DNA of 16,904 nt from SZUA-320 sp041612035 (GTDB lineage: Bacteria > Gemmatimonadota > Gemmatimonadetes > Gemmatimonadales > GWC2-71-9): positions 1 through 16,904 of the forward strand of contig JBFILX010000026.1 of the NCBI GenBank assembly GCA_041612035.1, given 5' to 3'. Below the pieces are notes generated by a model that was given only the letters and a program-made list of their open reading frames with translations, made no database searches and had not been told where the DNA came from. Made by a program: the position numbers and the translations under genes. Positions 8,017-15,172 of the stretch are shown here, in pieces; position 1 is the first letter of the stretch, and each line of letters starts with the position of its first letter.

Positions 8017-9684
8017 TCAGGTCCGGTCGAGTACCGTCGCCACCGCGTCCAGCACCCCCGGGAACGGGTCGTCCACCCGGAGGAGCGCCTCCGCCCGGGC
8101 CGCGGCCCGGGCGAGCCCGTCGCCGGTGCCCGCCGCGAGCCCCTCGAGCAGGTCCGCCAGCCCGTCGCAGTGGCCGGTGAACCGCTGCTCCGCGTAGTCC
8201 GTCGCGGCCCCGGTGGAGATAATGAACTGCCAATCGGACGCCTGGGCCAGCAGGAGCTCCCGGGCGGCCTGGGCCAGGGCCTCCCGGGCCCCGGCCATCC
8301 GGAGGGCGGCGGGGGCCAGGTCCCAGAACCGGTGCTCAAGGGCCCACAGCCGTTCCCAGGTCCAGTCGGTGCCCGGGTTGAGCCACTTGCTGAAGTCGCC
8401 GTTGGCCCCCCACGACCCCTCCGCCAGCCGGATCCGCTCCCGGGCGGGGCTCCGGTCCAGGTGGGCGCTCGCCGTCACCGGCCGGATCCCGTCGCCGCCG
8501 GCGAGGGTGCGGTAGAGGTCGGCCAGGAAGTCCACCCCCTCGAACCACCAGTGGCCGAACAGCTCGGTGTCGAAGGGCACGGCCACCAGGTCGGCCCCCA
8601 GGGGCGCGGCGCCCTGCCGCACCCGCTCCAGCACGCCGCCCAGGTGCCGCGCGTCCCGGTAGGCCCGGGCGCGGGCCACGTTCGGATCGTAGGGCTGCTT
8701 CCCGCCCAGGTCCACGTCGGGCCCGGTCACCCGCCACAGCTTGAGCCCGCCGGGCCAGCGGATCTTGTGGAACTCCAGGTACCCGCCGTCCCCCGGATAG
8801 CCCTCGTGCCGGCTCCACACCCGGAGCGAGGTCTGCGGGTCCCGCACGAAGACGGCCACCGGGGCGCCCCGGGTCGGGACCACCTGGTAGGCCCGGTACG
8901 GCGAGCGGGGGTAGACCGCGTCGATCGGCCGGGCGTCGGTGAGCCGCAACCCGTCCACCACGTCCGGCTCGCCGTACAGGCCCAGCGACTCGCCGGCCTG
9001 GGCCTGATGGGCGTCGGTGAAGAAGTACCGGTACCCGGCCTCGCTCAGGAACTCCTCCAGCCCCACCCGGTCCGCCGGGGCGGCCGCGGGCAGGGGCTGC
9101 CACCGGCCGGCCCCCCGGTAGGCGCACTCGGGCACCCAGCAGCCGGCCGGATCCCGGCCGAACAGCCGGCGGTGCTCGCGCCGCCCCAGCAGCAGCTGGA
9201 GCCGGATGCTCTCGTCCCGGGCCAGCAGGGGGAGGAACCCGTGGGTGGCCGCCGAGCTCATGATCTCCAGCCGGCCCGCGTCGCTCAGGCGGCGGAGGGC
9301 CCCGACCAGGTCGCCGTCCAGCTGATGGAAGTGCCGGCGCAGGCGGCGCAGGTGGCCCCGCCAGAAGAACCCCAGCGGCACCAGGGCCCGCTCCTCGGTC
9401 TGGCGGAAGGTGGCGATCGCCTCGTCGCAGGCCTCCAGCCGCTGGGCGAAGAAGGCCTCCAGTTCCTCGGCGAAGCTCGGGTGGGCCAGCTGATTGGCGA
9501 GGATGGGCGTGACGCCCAGGGTGACGGGCGCCTCGAGGCGCTGGTGCTCGAGGGCCTCGCACGCCGCCACCAGCGGCAGGTAGGTGTCCACCGCCGCCTC
9601 GCACAGCCAGTCGCTGCCGTGCGGCCACCGCCCGTGGTGCAGGACCCAGGGCAGGTGACTGTGGAGGGCGAGGACGAAATCCAT
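8017..9684 (-). CDS. GH57 1,4-alpha-glucan branching enzyme
   Basis: Makes alpha-1,6 branches in glycogen by transferring alpha-1,4 glucan segments. The 555-residue protein is a GH57 type, unrelated to the GH13 GlgB. Motifs in order: LHSHLPWV (7-14), the THGFLPLL region (148-155), GCWVPECAYR with nucleophile Glu186, VPFDTELFGHWWFEG with general acid Asp372, and SWGANGDFSKWLNPG (424-438). The C-terminal helical DUF1957-like domain with SDWQFIISTGAATDYAEQRF (483-502) is typical of the branching enzymes in this family and separates them from plain GH57 amylases. The open frame runs upstream to 10569 inside glgA, but the ATG at 9684 is right: it gives the MDFVLALHSHLPW start and overlaps the glgA stop by one base (TGATG). 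The next gene begins 3 bases after its stop. Confidence 0.95.
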   Translation of the reverse strand: MDFVLALHSHLPWVLHHGRWPHGSDWLCEAAVDTYLPLVAACEALEHQRLEAPVTLGVTPILANQLAHPSFAEELEAFFAQRLEACDEAIATFRQTEERALVPLGFFWRGHLRRLRRHFHQLDGDLVGALRRLSDAGRLEIMSSAATHGFLPLLARDESIRLQLLLGRREHRRLFGRDPAGCWVPECAYRGAGRWQPLPAAAPADRVGLEEFLSEAGYRYFFTDAHQAQAGESLGLYGEPDVVDGLRLTDARPIDAVYPRSPYRAYQVVPTRGAPVAVFVRDPQTSLRVWSRHEGYPGDGGYLEFHKIRWPGGLKLWRVTGPDVDLGGKQPYDPNVARARAYRDARHLGGVLERVRQGAAPLGADLVAVPFDTELFGHWWFEGVDFLADLYRTLAGGDGIRPVTASAHLDRSPARERIRLAEGSWGANGDFSKWLNPGTDWTWERLWALEHRFWDLAPAALRMAGAREALAQAARELLLAQASDWQFIISTGAATDYAEQRFTGHCDGLADLLEGLAAGTGDGLARAAARAEALLRVDDPFPGVLDAVATVLDRT

Positions 9685-11219
9685 CAGGCGTTGGGGGTGG
9701 CCCAGCGGCCGTCGAGGACGTGGCGGTAGACGTCGAGGTACTGCTGCACCGAACTCTCCCAGCTGAAGTCCCGCGCCATCGCGTCCCGCATCATCACCCG
9801 CCACTCGCCCGGCCGGGCGTAGAGGTCGAGGGCCCGGAGCGACGCCCCCACCAGCGGCTCGTGGGCGAAGGCGTCGAAGATGAACCCGGTCACCCCCTGC
9901 TCGACGGTGTCGGCCAGGCCCCCCACCCGGCGCACGAGGGGCAGGGCCCCGTACCGCTGGGCCCGCATCTGGGTGAGGCCGCAGGGCTCGTACTGGCAGG
10001 GCATGAGCAGGACGTCCGCCCCCCCCATGAGCCGGTGCTCCTTTTCGTCGTTGAACCCCGTGTCCGAGGCGATCCGGCCCGGGAAGGCCGCGGCCAGCTG
10101 ACGCAGGGCGTGCTCGTAGGCCGGGTCGCCCTGTCCCAGGAAGACGAACTGCGCGGGCAGCATCAGCAGGTCGGGGCCCTCCAGGATGATGTCGAGGCCC
10201 TTCTGCTTCACCAGCCGGGCGGCCATCCCGAAGAGCGGGAGGTCGGGCCGCTCCTCCAGGCCGAAGGCGCGCTGGGTGTCCCGCTTGCACGCGGGCTTCC
10301 CCGCCAGCGCGTCCCGGGTGTATCGCTCGGCCAGGACCGGGTCGGTGGCCGGGTCCCAGGCCCGCTGGTCGATCCCGTTGAGGATCCCGGAAAACCGGGG
10401 GCCCATCCACGCGAAGACGTCGTGCAGTCCGAAGCCGCCCGACCCGGTGCGAAGTTCCCGCGCGTGGTTGGGGCTCACCGTCACCGCGGCGTCGGCGTAG
10501 ACCAGCCCGGTCTTGAGGAGGTTGAGCTGACCGTACCACTCCAGCAGGTCCCAGGAGTAGAGCTCCCATGGCAGCTGCAGGTCGGGGAGCCGCTCGGCCC
10601 GGTAGTGGCCCTGGTACCCGGCGTTGTGCACCGACAGCACCGATCGGACCTGGCGGAACCAGGGATCGTCGCGGTGGTGCACCCGGAGGTAGGCGAGGGC
10701 CAGCGCGGTGTGCCAGTCGTGCGCGTGCAGCAGCAGCGGCTGCTCCGCGATCCGGGGCAGGGCACGCACCGCGGCCTGGCAGAAGAAGACCCAGCGCTCC
10801 AGGTTGTCGGGGTAGTCCCGGCCTCCCTCGCCGTAGATCCCGCCCCGGTCGAAGAACCCGTCGTGCCCGATGAACCAGACCCGGGCCCGCTCCGCGGGCC
10901 GGCGCTGGCGGTAGACCCGGGCCAGCTCGCGCCGGCCACCGATCTCCACGGCGATCGGGTCGCCCACCTCCTCCAGGTCACCCGCCGCCTCGCGGGCCGA
11001 CCGGTGCAGGGGCATCAGCGCGAGGCTGGTCACCCCCGCGAAGGCCTGGAACTTGGCGAGCCCGTTGGCCGCCTCGGCGAGGCCGCCGGTCCGGGCGAAC
11101 GGGTAGTACTCGACCGCCAGGTGCACCACCGTGACCGGACGTCCCCCGGCGTCGAGCAGCGGCGAGGGGGGCCGCTCGACCCAGGTCCGGCCGCCGTCGT
11201 CAGCGGGTCGGCGGGTCAT
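9684..11219 (-). CDS. glgA: Glycogen synthase (GT5)
   Basis: Extends alpha-1,4 glucan from a nucleotide-activated glucose, normally ADP-glucose. It has the GT5 two-domain layout. Counting from the GTG at 11237, the donor loop near residue 49 reads ARTGGLAEA, then LLHAHDWHTAL, SVHNAGYQG, AVTVSPNHARE and LNGIDQRAWDP; the C-terminal domain has GMAARLVKQKGLDI and PCQYEPCGLTQMRAQRYG, the Glu-containing nucleotide-sugar site. The usual KxGGL lysine is replaced by arginine (Arg49). I place the start at ATG 11219 (511 residues), overlapping the glgP 3' end by 20 bases; the in-frame GTG at 11237 (517 residues) is equally possible, as neither has a clear Shine-Dalgarno. No glgC (ADP-glucose pyrophosphorylase) is present in the window, so the donor supply is encoded elsewhere. 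Confidence 0.95.
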   Translation of the reverse strand: MTRRPADDGGRTWVERPPSPLLDAGGRPVTVVHLAVEYYPFARTGGLAEAANGLAKFQAFAGVTSLALMPLHRSAREAAGDLEEVGDPIAVEIGGRRELARVYRQRRPAERARVWFIGHDGFFDRGGIYGEGGRDYPDNLERWVFFCQAAVRALPRIAEQPLLLHAHDWHTALALAYLRVHHRDDPWFRQVRSVLSVHNAGYQGHYRAERLPDLQLPWELYSWDLLEWYGQLNLLKTGLVYADAAVTVSPNHARELRTGSGGFGLHDVFAWMGPRFSGILNGIDQRAWDPATDPVLAERYTRDALAGKPACKRDTQRAFGLEERPDLPLFGMAARLVKQKGLDIILEGPDLLMLPAQFVFLGQGDPAYEHALRQLAAAFPGRIASDTGFNDEKEHRLMGGADVLLMPCQYEPCGLTQMRAQRYGALPLVRRVGGLADTVEQGVTGFIFDAFAHEPLVGASLRALDLYARPGEWRVMMRDAMARDFSWESSVQQYLDVYRHVLDGRWATPNA

Positions 11220-13359
11220 CGGCAAAGGGGTCGCCACGCAGGGCGGGGACGTAGTACCGCTCGGCGTACTCCATCACCATCCGGTCGGCGGTGAAGCGGG
11301 CGCCGGCCACCCGGATGGCGTGGCGCATCCGCTCGACCCAGGCCAGCGGAATGTCCTGTGCGTCGCGCTCGTAGTACATCGGCACGACCTCTTCCTCCAG
11401 CAGACGGTACAGCCGCTCGGCGTCGGCGGCGTCCACCTCCTCCGGGGTGAGACCGGGATCGGGTCGGGGCAGGGCCCAGCCGTTGGTCCCGTCGAACCCC
11501 TCCTCCCACCACCCGTCGAGGGTGGACAGCTGGGGCACGCCGTTGAGCGCCGCCTTCATCCCGCTGGTGCCGCTCGCCTCGAGCGGCACCCGGGGCAGGT
11601 TGAGCCAGAGGTCCACCCCCTGCACCAGCAGGTGGGCCAGGTGCATCCCGTAGTCCTCGATGAACCCGACCCGACCCTCGTAGAACGGGTCGTGGGTGAA
11701 CCGGTAGACCTTCTGCAGCACCTCCTTGCCGGGCGTGTCGGCCGGGTGCGCCTTGCCGGCGATCAGCAGCTGCACCGGACGGCGCGGGTTGGTGAGCAGC
11801 CGGTGCAGACGGTCCGGGTCGCTGAAGAGCAGGTTGGCCCGCTTGTAGGTCGCGAACCGGCGGGCGAACCCGATGGTGAGGGTGTTGAAGTCGAGCAGGG
11901 TGCCGGCGCCCACCACCTGGGTCGCGTCCTTCCAGTTGTCGGCGAACCGGCGCCGGGCGTCCTCCCGGATGAACCGCCAGAGCACGCCCTTCAGCTCCTC
12001 GTGCACCAGCCACAGCTGGGCCGGGTCCAGGGTGCGCACGCCCTCCCAGACCTCCGCCTCGTCGCGCCGGGTGCCCCAGCCCGGTCCCAGGTGCTGGTCG
12101 AGCAGGGCCATGACCGGGTTGGCCATCCAGGTGGCGAGGTGGACGCCGTTGGTGACGGCCCCGATGGGGACCGTCCCCTCGTCCCGCCCCGGCCACAGCG
12201 GCGCCCACATCCGGCGGGAGACCGCGCCGTGCCGCTCCGACACGCCGTTGATCCGGCCCGCCAGGCTGGTGGCGAGCACCGTCATGTTGAACCGCCGGGC
12301 CCCGTCGGCCGGCGCGGCCAGGCCCAGGAACCGCTCCCGGTCGATGCCCAGCTCCTCCCACACCGGCCCGGTGCACTCCGCCACCTGGTCGGGGTCGAAG
12401 GTGTCGTGGCCCGCCGGCACCGGGGTGTGGGTCGTGAAGACCGTGGTGCCCCGGACCGCCGCCACCCCCTCGTCGAAGGTCCGCCCGGCGAGCACCAGCT
12501 CGCGGACCCGCTCCAGCAGCATGAACGCCGCGTGGCCCTCGTTGGCGTGCCAGGCGCCCGGATGGTACCCCAGGGCGCGGAGCACCCGGGTGCCGCCGGC
12601 GCCCAGGATCCACTCCTGGCGCAGGCGCAGGTCCTCGCCGCCGCCGTACAGCTTGGAGAGGAGGCCCCGGTCGTCGGGGTGATTCTCCTCCAGGTTGGTG
12701 TCGAGCAGCACGATCGGCACCCGGCCCGCCTGCAGGCTCCACCCCCGCACGTAGACCGGCCGGCCGAAGGTGCGGACCACCGCCAGGTAGGGGGCGCCCA
12801 TCGTGCCGACCAGCGGGGTGAGCGGCACGTACCGCGGGTCCACCACGTCGTCCCCGTCCTCCTGCCACCCGTCGAGCCGGAGCCGCTGGTCGAAGTAGCC
12901 GTGCTGGTAGAACAGCCCGAGGCCCACCAGCGGGACCCCGAGATCGGACGCCGCCTTGCAGTGATCCCCGGCCAGCACGCCGAGTCCCCCCGAGTAGATC
13001 GGGACCGAGTTGTGCAGCCCGAACTCGGCGCAGAAGTAGGCGACCGTCGCCTCGCCCAGGCCGGGGTGGCGGTGCCGGAACCAGGTGGCCTCGCTGGTCC
13101 GTTCGCCGGCCATCCAGGCCATGATGGCGTCGTACTCCGCCAGGAAGGCCGGGTCGGCGATCATCCGCTCCAGCCGGGCCGGCTCCAGGTCCTGCAGGAA
13201 CCGGATCGCGTTGTGGCGCTTCTCGTGCCAGAGCAGCGGGTCGAGGCGCCGGAAGAGCGCGCGGGCCTCCCGATGCCAGCTCCAGGACAGGTTGTGGGCC
13301 AGGTCGGCCAGCCCGGCCACCCGGGCCGGGAGGGGCGGGAGTTTCTCGGCGGGGGTCAT
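11200..13359 (-). CDS. glgP: Alpha-glucan (glycogen) phosphorylase
   Basis: Phosphorolytic removal of glucose-1-phosphate from alpha-1,4 glucan ends, using pyridoxal phosphate. The 719-residue product belongs to the shorter, AgrP-like phosphorylases that start with a DUF3417-type helical domain (NLSWSWHREARALFRRLDP, 23-41) rather than the E. coli GlgP/MalP type. Core motifs: YFCAEFGLHNSVPIYSGGLG (108-127), GDHCKAASDLGVP (131-143), WHANEGHAAF (270-279), FTTHTPVPAGHD (308-319), GAVTNGVHLATW (400-411), GFARRFATYKRA (497-508), and EASGTSGMKAALNG (594-607) with the PLP lysine at Lys602. The ATG at 13359 lies 3 bases after the ettA stop. It shares 20 bases with glgA. Being beside glgA and a branching enzyme, it provides the breakdown side of the storage cycle. 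Confidence 0.95.
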   Translation of the reverse strand: MTPAEKLPPLPARVAGLADLAHNLSWSWHREARALFRRLDPLLWHEKRHNAIRFLQDLEPARLERMIADPAFLAEYDAIMAWMAGERTSEATWFRHRHPGLGEATVAYFCAEFGLHNSVPIYSGGLGVLAGDHCKAASDLGVPLVGLGLFYQHGYFDQRLRLDGWQEDGDDVVDPRYVPLTPLVGTMGAPYLAVVRTFGRPVYVRGWSLQAGRVPIVLLDTNLEENHPDDRGLLSKLYGGGEDLRLRQEWILGAGGTRVLRALGYHPGAWHANEGHAAFMLLERVRELVLAGRTFDEGVAAVRGTTVFTTHTPVPAGHDTFDPDQVAECTGPVWEELGIDRERFLGLAAPADGARRFNMTVLATSLAGRINGVSERHGAVSRRMWAPLWPGRDEGTVPIGAVTNGVHLATWMANPVMALLDQHLGPGWGTRRDEAEVWEGVRTLDPAQLWLVHEELKGVLWRFIREDARRRFADNWKDATQVVGAGTLLDFNTLTIGFARRFATYKRANLLFSDPDRLHRLLTNPRRPVQLLIAGKAHPADTPGKEVLQKVYRFTHDPFYEGRVGFIEDYGMHLAHLLVQGVDLWLNLPRVPLEASGTSGMKAALNGVPQLSTLDGWWEEGFDGTNGWALPRPDPGLTPEEVDAADAERLYRLLEEEVVPMYYERDAQDIPLAWVERMRHAIRVAGARFTADRMVMEYAERYYVPALRGDPFADDPPTR

Positions 13360-13362
13360 CGC

Positions 13363-15042
13363 TCAGTGCACCAGCTTCTTGTACTTGATCCGGTGGGGCT
13401 GGTCCACCGCCACCCCCTTCCGCCGCCGGTAGTCGGCGGCGTACTCCTGGTAGTTGCCCTCGAACCAGAAGACCTGGCTGTCCCCCTCGAAGGCCAGGAT
13501 GTGGGTGGCGATCCGGTCGAGGAACCACCGGTCGTGGCTGATGACCACGATGCACCCCGCGAACCGGAGCAGGGCGTCCTCCAGGGCCCGCAGGGTGTCG
13601 ACGTCGAGGTCGTTGGTGGGCTCGTCCAGCAGCAGGAGGTTGCCGCCCGACCGGAGCAGCTTGGCCAGGTGCAGCCGGTTCCGCTCTCCACCGCTCAGGT
13701 GGCGCACCGGCTTCTGCTGGTCGGCGCCCCGGAAGCCGAAGCTGGCCGAGTAGGCTCGCGCGTTCACCTCGCGCCCGCCGAAGTCGAGCGTGTCCTCCCC
13801 CCCCGAGATCTCCTGGTAGACGGTGTGCTCGCCCTCCAGCGCCTCGCGGGACTGGTCCACGTAGGAGAGCTGGACCGTGGCGCCCACCGTCAGGGCGCCG
13901 GCGTCCGGCTCCTCGGTCCCCACGATCATCCGGAACAGGGTCGTCTTCCCCGCGCCGTTGGGGCCGATGACCCCCACGATCCCGCCCCGCGGCAGGGCGA
14001 AGTTGAGCCCCTCGAACAGGAGCCGGTCGCCGTACCCCTTGGCCACGTCGCGCGCGACCACGACCTCGTCGCCCAGGCGCGGGGCCCGCGGGATCAGGAT
14101 CTCGGCCCCCGCCTCCTGGGCCTTCCCCTCCTCCGCCACCAGTGCCTCGTAGGCGCTGATGCGGGCCTTGGCCTTGGCGTGTCGCGCCCGGGGGGCCATG
14201 CGGATCCACTCCAGCTCGCGCTCCAGCGTCCGGGCCCGGGCGGAGGCCTGCTTCTCCTCGGTGGCGAGCCGGCGGCGCTTCTGGTCCAGCCAGGAGGAGT
14301 AGTTGCCCTCCCACGGGATCCCCTCGCCCCGGTCGAGTTCCAGGATCCAGCCCGCAACGTTGTCGAGGAAGTACCGGTCGTGGGTCACCGCCACCACGGT
14401 GCCGGGGAACTCCGCCAGGTGGCGCTCCAGCCACGCCACCGACTCGGCGTCGAGGTGGTTGGTCGGCTCGTCCAGCAGCAGCAGGTCGGGCTGCTCGAGC
14501 AGCACCCGGCAGAGGGCCACCCGGCGCCGCTCGCCGCCCGAGAGGGTGGTGACGTCGGCGTCGCCGGGGGGGAGGCGCAGGGCGTCCATCGCGATGTCGA
14601 TCGTGCGGTCGAGTTCCCACGCGTTCAGGGTCTCGATCCGGGTCTGCAGCTCGCCCTGCTCTTCCAGCAGGGCGGCCATGGCGTCGTCGTCCATCGGCTC
14701 CGCGAAGCGCGCGCTCAGCGCCTCGAACTCCGTCAGCAGCGCCCGGATGGGTGCCACCGCCTCCTCGACGTTGCCCCGGACGTCCTTCGCCGGGTCCAGG
14801 ACCGGCTCCTGGGGCAGGTAGCCGATGCGGACCCCGTCGGCGGGACGGGCCTCGCCCTGGAACTCCTGGTCCACGCCCGCCATGATCCGGAGCAGGGTGC
14901 TCTTGCCCGAGCCGTTCGACCCCAGGACCCCGATCTTCGCGCCGGGAAAGAACGAGAGATAGATGCCCTTGAGGATCTCGCGCCCGGGCGGAACCACCTT
15001 CCGGAGGTTCTGCATGGTGAAGATGTACTGGTAATTCGGCAT
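13363..15042 (-). CDS. ettA: Energy-dependent translational throttle protein (ABC-F ATPase)
   Basis: EttA binds the ribosomal E site and, according to the ADP/ATP ratio, holds or releases the first elongation steps. The protein has 559 residues, close to the ~555 of E. coli EttA, and no membrane segments. Two ABC cassettes are complete: Walker A GSNGSGKST (41-49), signature LSGGE (167-171), Walker B with DEPTNHLD (191-198); then Walker A GPNGAGKTT (360-368), signature LSGGE (449-453), Walker B with DEPTNDLD (473-480). Between them is the charged linker with RMAPRARHAKAKARISAYE (281-299). The N-terminus YIFTMQNLRKVVPPGREILK and the C-terminal RIKYKKL are EttA-specific. The open frame reaches 15306, but ATG 15042 matches the family start; ATG 15060 (six residues longer) is the alternative. 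It heads the run of - strand genes, 3 bases before glgP. Confidence 0.95.
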   Translation of the reverse strand: MPNYQYIFTMQNLRKVVPPGREILKGIYLSFFPGAKIGVLGSNGSGKSTLLRIMAGVDQEFQGEARPADGVRIGYLPQEPVLDPAKDVRGNVEEAVAPIRALLTEFEALSARFAEPMDDDAMAALLEEQGELQTRIETLNAWELDRTIDIAMDALRLPPGDADVTTLSGGERRRVALCRVLLEQPDLLLLDEPTNHLDAESVAWLERHLAEFPGTVVAVTHDRYFLDNVAGWILELDRGEGIPWEGNYSSWLDQKRRRLATEEKQASARARTLERELEWIRMAPRARHAKAKARISAYEALVAEEGKAQEAGAEILIPRAPRLGDEVVVARDVAKGYGDRLLFEGLNFALPRGGIVGVIGPNGAGKTTLFRMIVGTEEPDAGALTVGATVQLSYVDQSREALEGEHTVYQEISGGEDTLDFGGREVNARAYSASFGFRGADQQKPVRHLSGGERNRLHLAKLLRSGGNLLLLDEPTNDLDVDTLRALEDALLRFAGCIVVISHDRWFLDRIATHILAFEGDSQVFWFEGNYQEYAADYRRRKGVAVDQPHRIKYKKLVH

Positions 15043-15172
15043 AGGGTCGGAACTTACCATCGGGCCGCCGCCCGAGGCAGGGCGGCCTTGCGACGGGGGC
15101 CACCGTCCCTCTCTATTGCGGAGACGGCGCGCTCGCCGTCGTGGCGACCGGTTTCCGAGGAGGCAGACCCCG
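15043..15172. promoter_or_regulatory. Divergent intergenic region with three inverted repeats
   Basis: The only sizeable non-coding stretch (130 bases), lying between the divergent ettA and the peroxiredoxin gene, so it should hold promoters for both. Three perfect short inverted repeats are visible: GGCCGCC/GGCGGCC (15063-15069 with 15081-15087), GACGG/CCGTC (15092-15096 with 15103-15107) and GACGGCG/CGCCGTC (15123-15129 with 15134-15140, 4-base loop). A weak sigma-70-like pair for the + strand, TTGCGA at 15088 and TCTATT at 15112 (18-base spacing), would place the third hairpin at the start of the peroxiredoxin leader. In GC-rich DNA such repeats can arise by chance, so their function is uncertain. 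Confidence 0.4.
15157..15163 (+). promoter_or_regulatory. Strong Shine-Dalgarno for the peroxiredoxin gene
   Basis: GAGGAGG ends 9 bases before the ATG at 15173. This fixes the start at the signal peptide MTRSFLLLAAG rather than at the upstream in-frame TTG 15116. It is the clearest ribosome-binding site in the window, which argues that the gene is expressed even though its frame meets a TGA 75 codons later. Confidence 0.8.

Noticed and set aside
6523..9729. 1068-codon + strand open frame antisense to the GH57 genes
   Set aside because: Same reason: composition typical of an antisense frame and no family motif, whereas both GH57 genes on the other strand are complete.
8017..10569. 850-codon version of the GH57 branching enzyme
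   Set aside because: The upstream part lies inside glgA in another frame and lacks motifs; ATG 9684 gives the family N-terminus MDFVLALHSHLPW.
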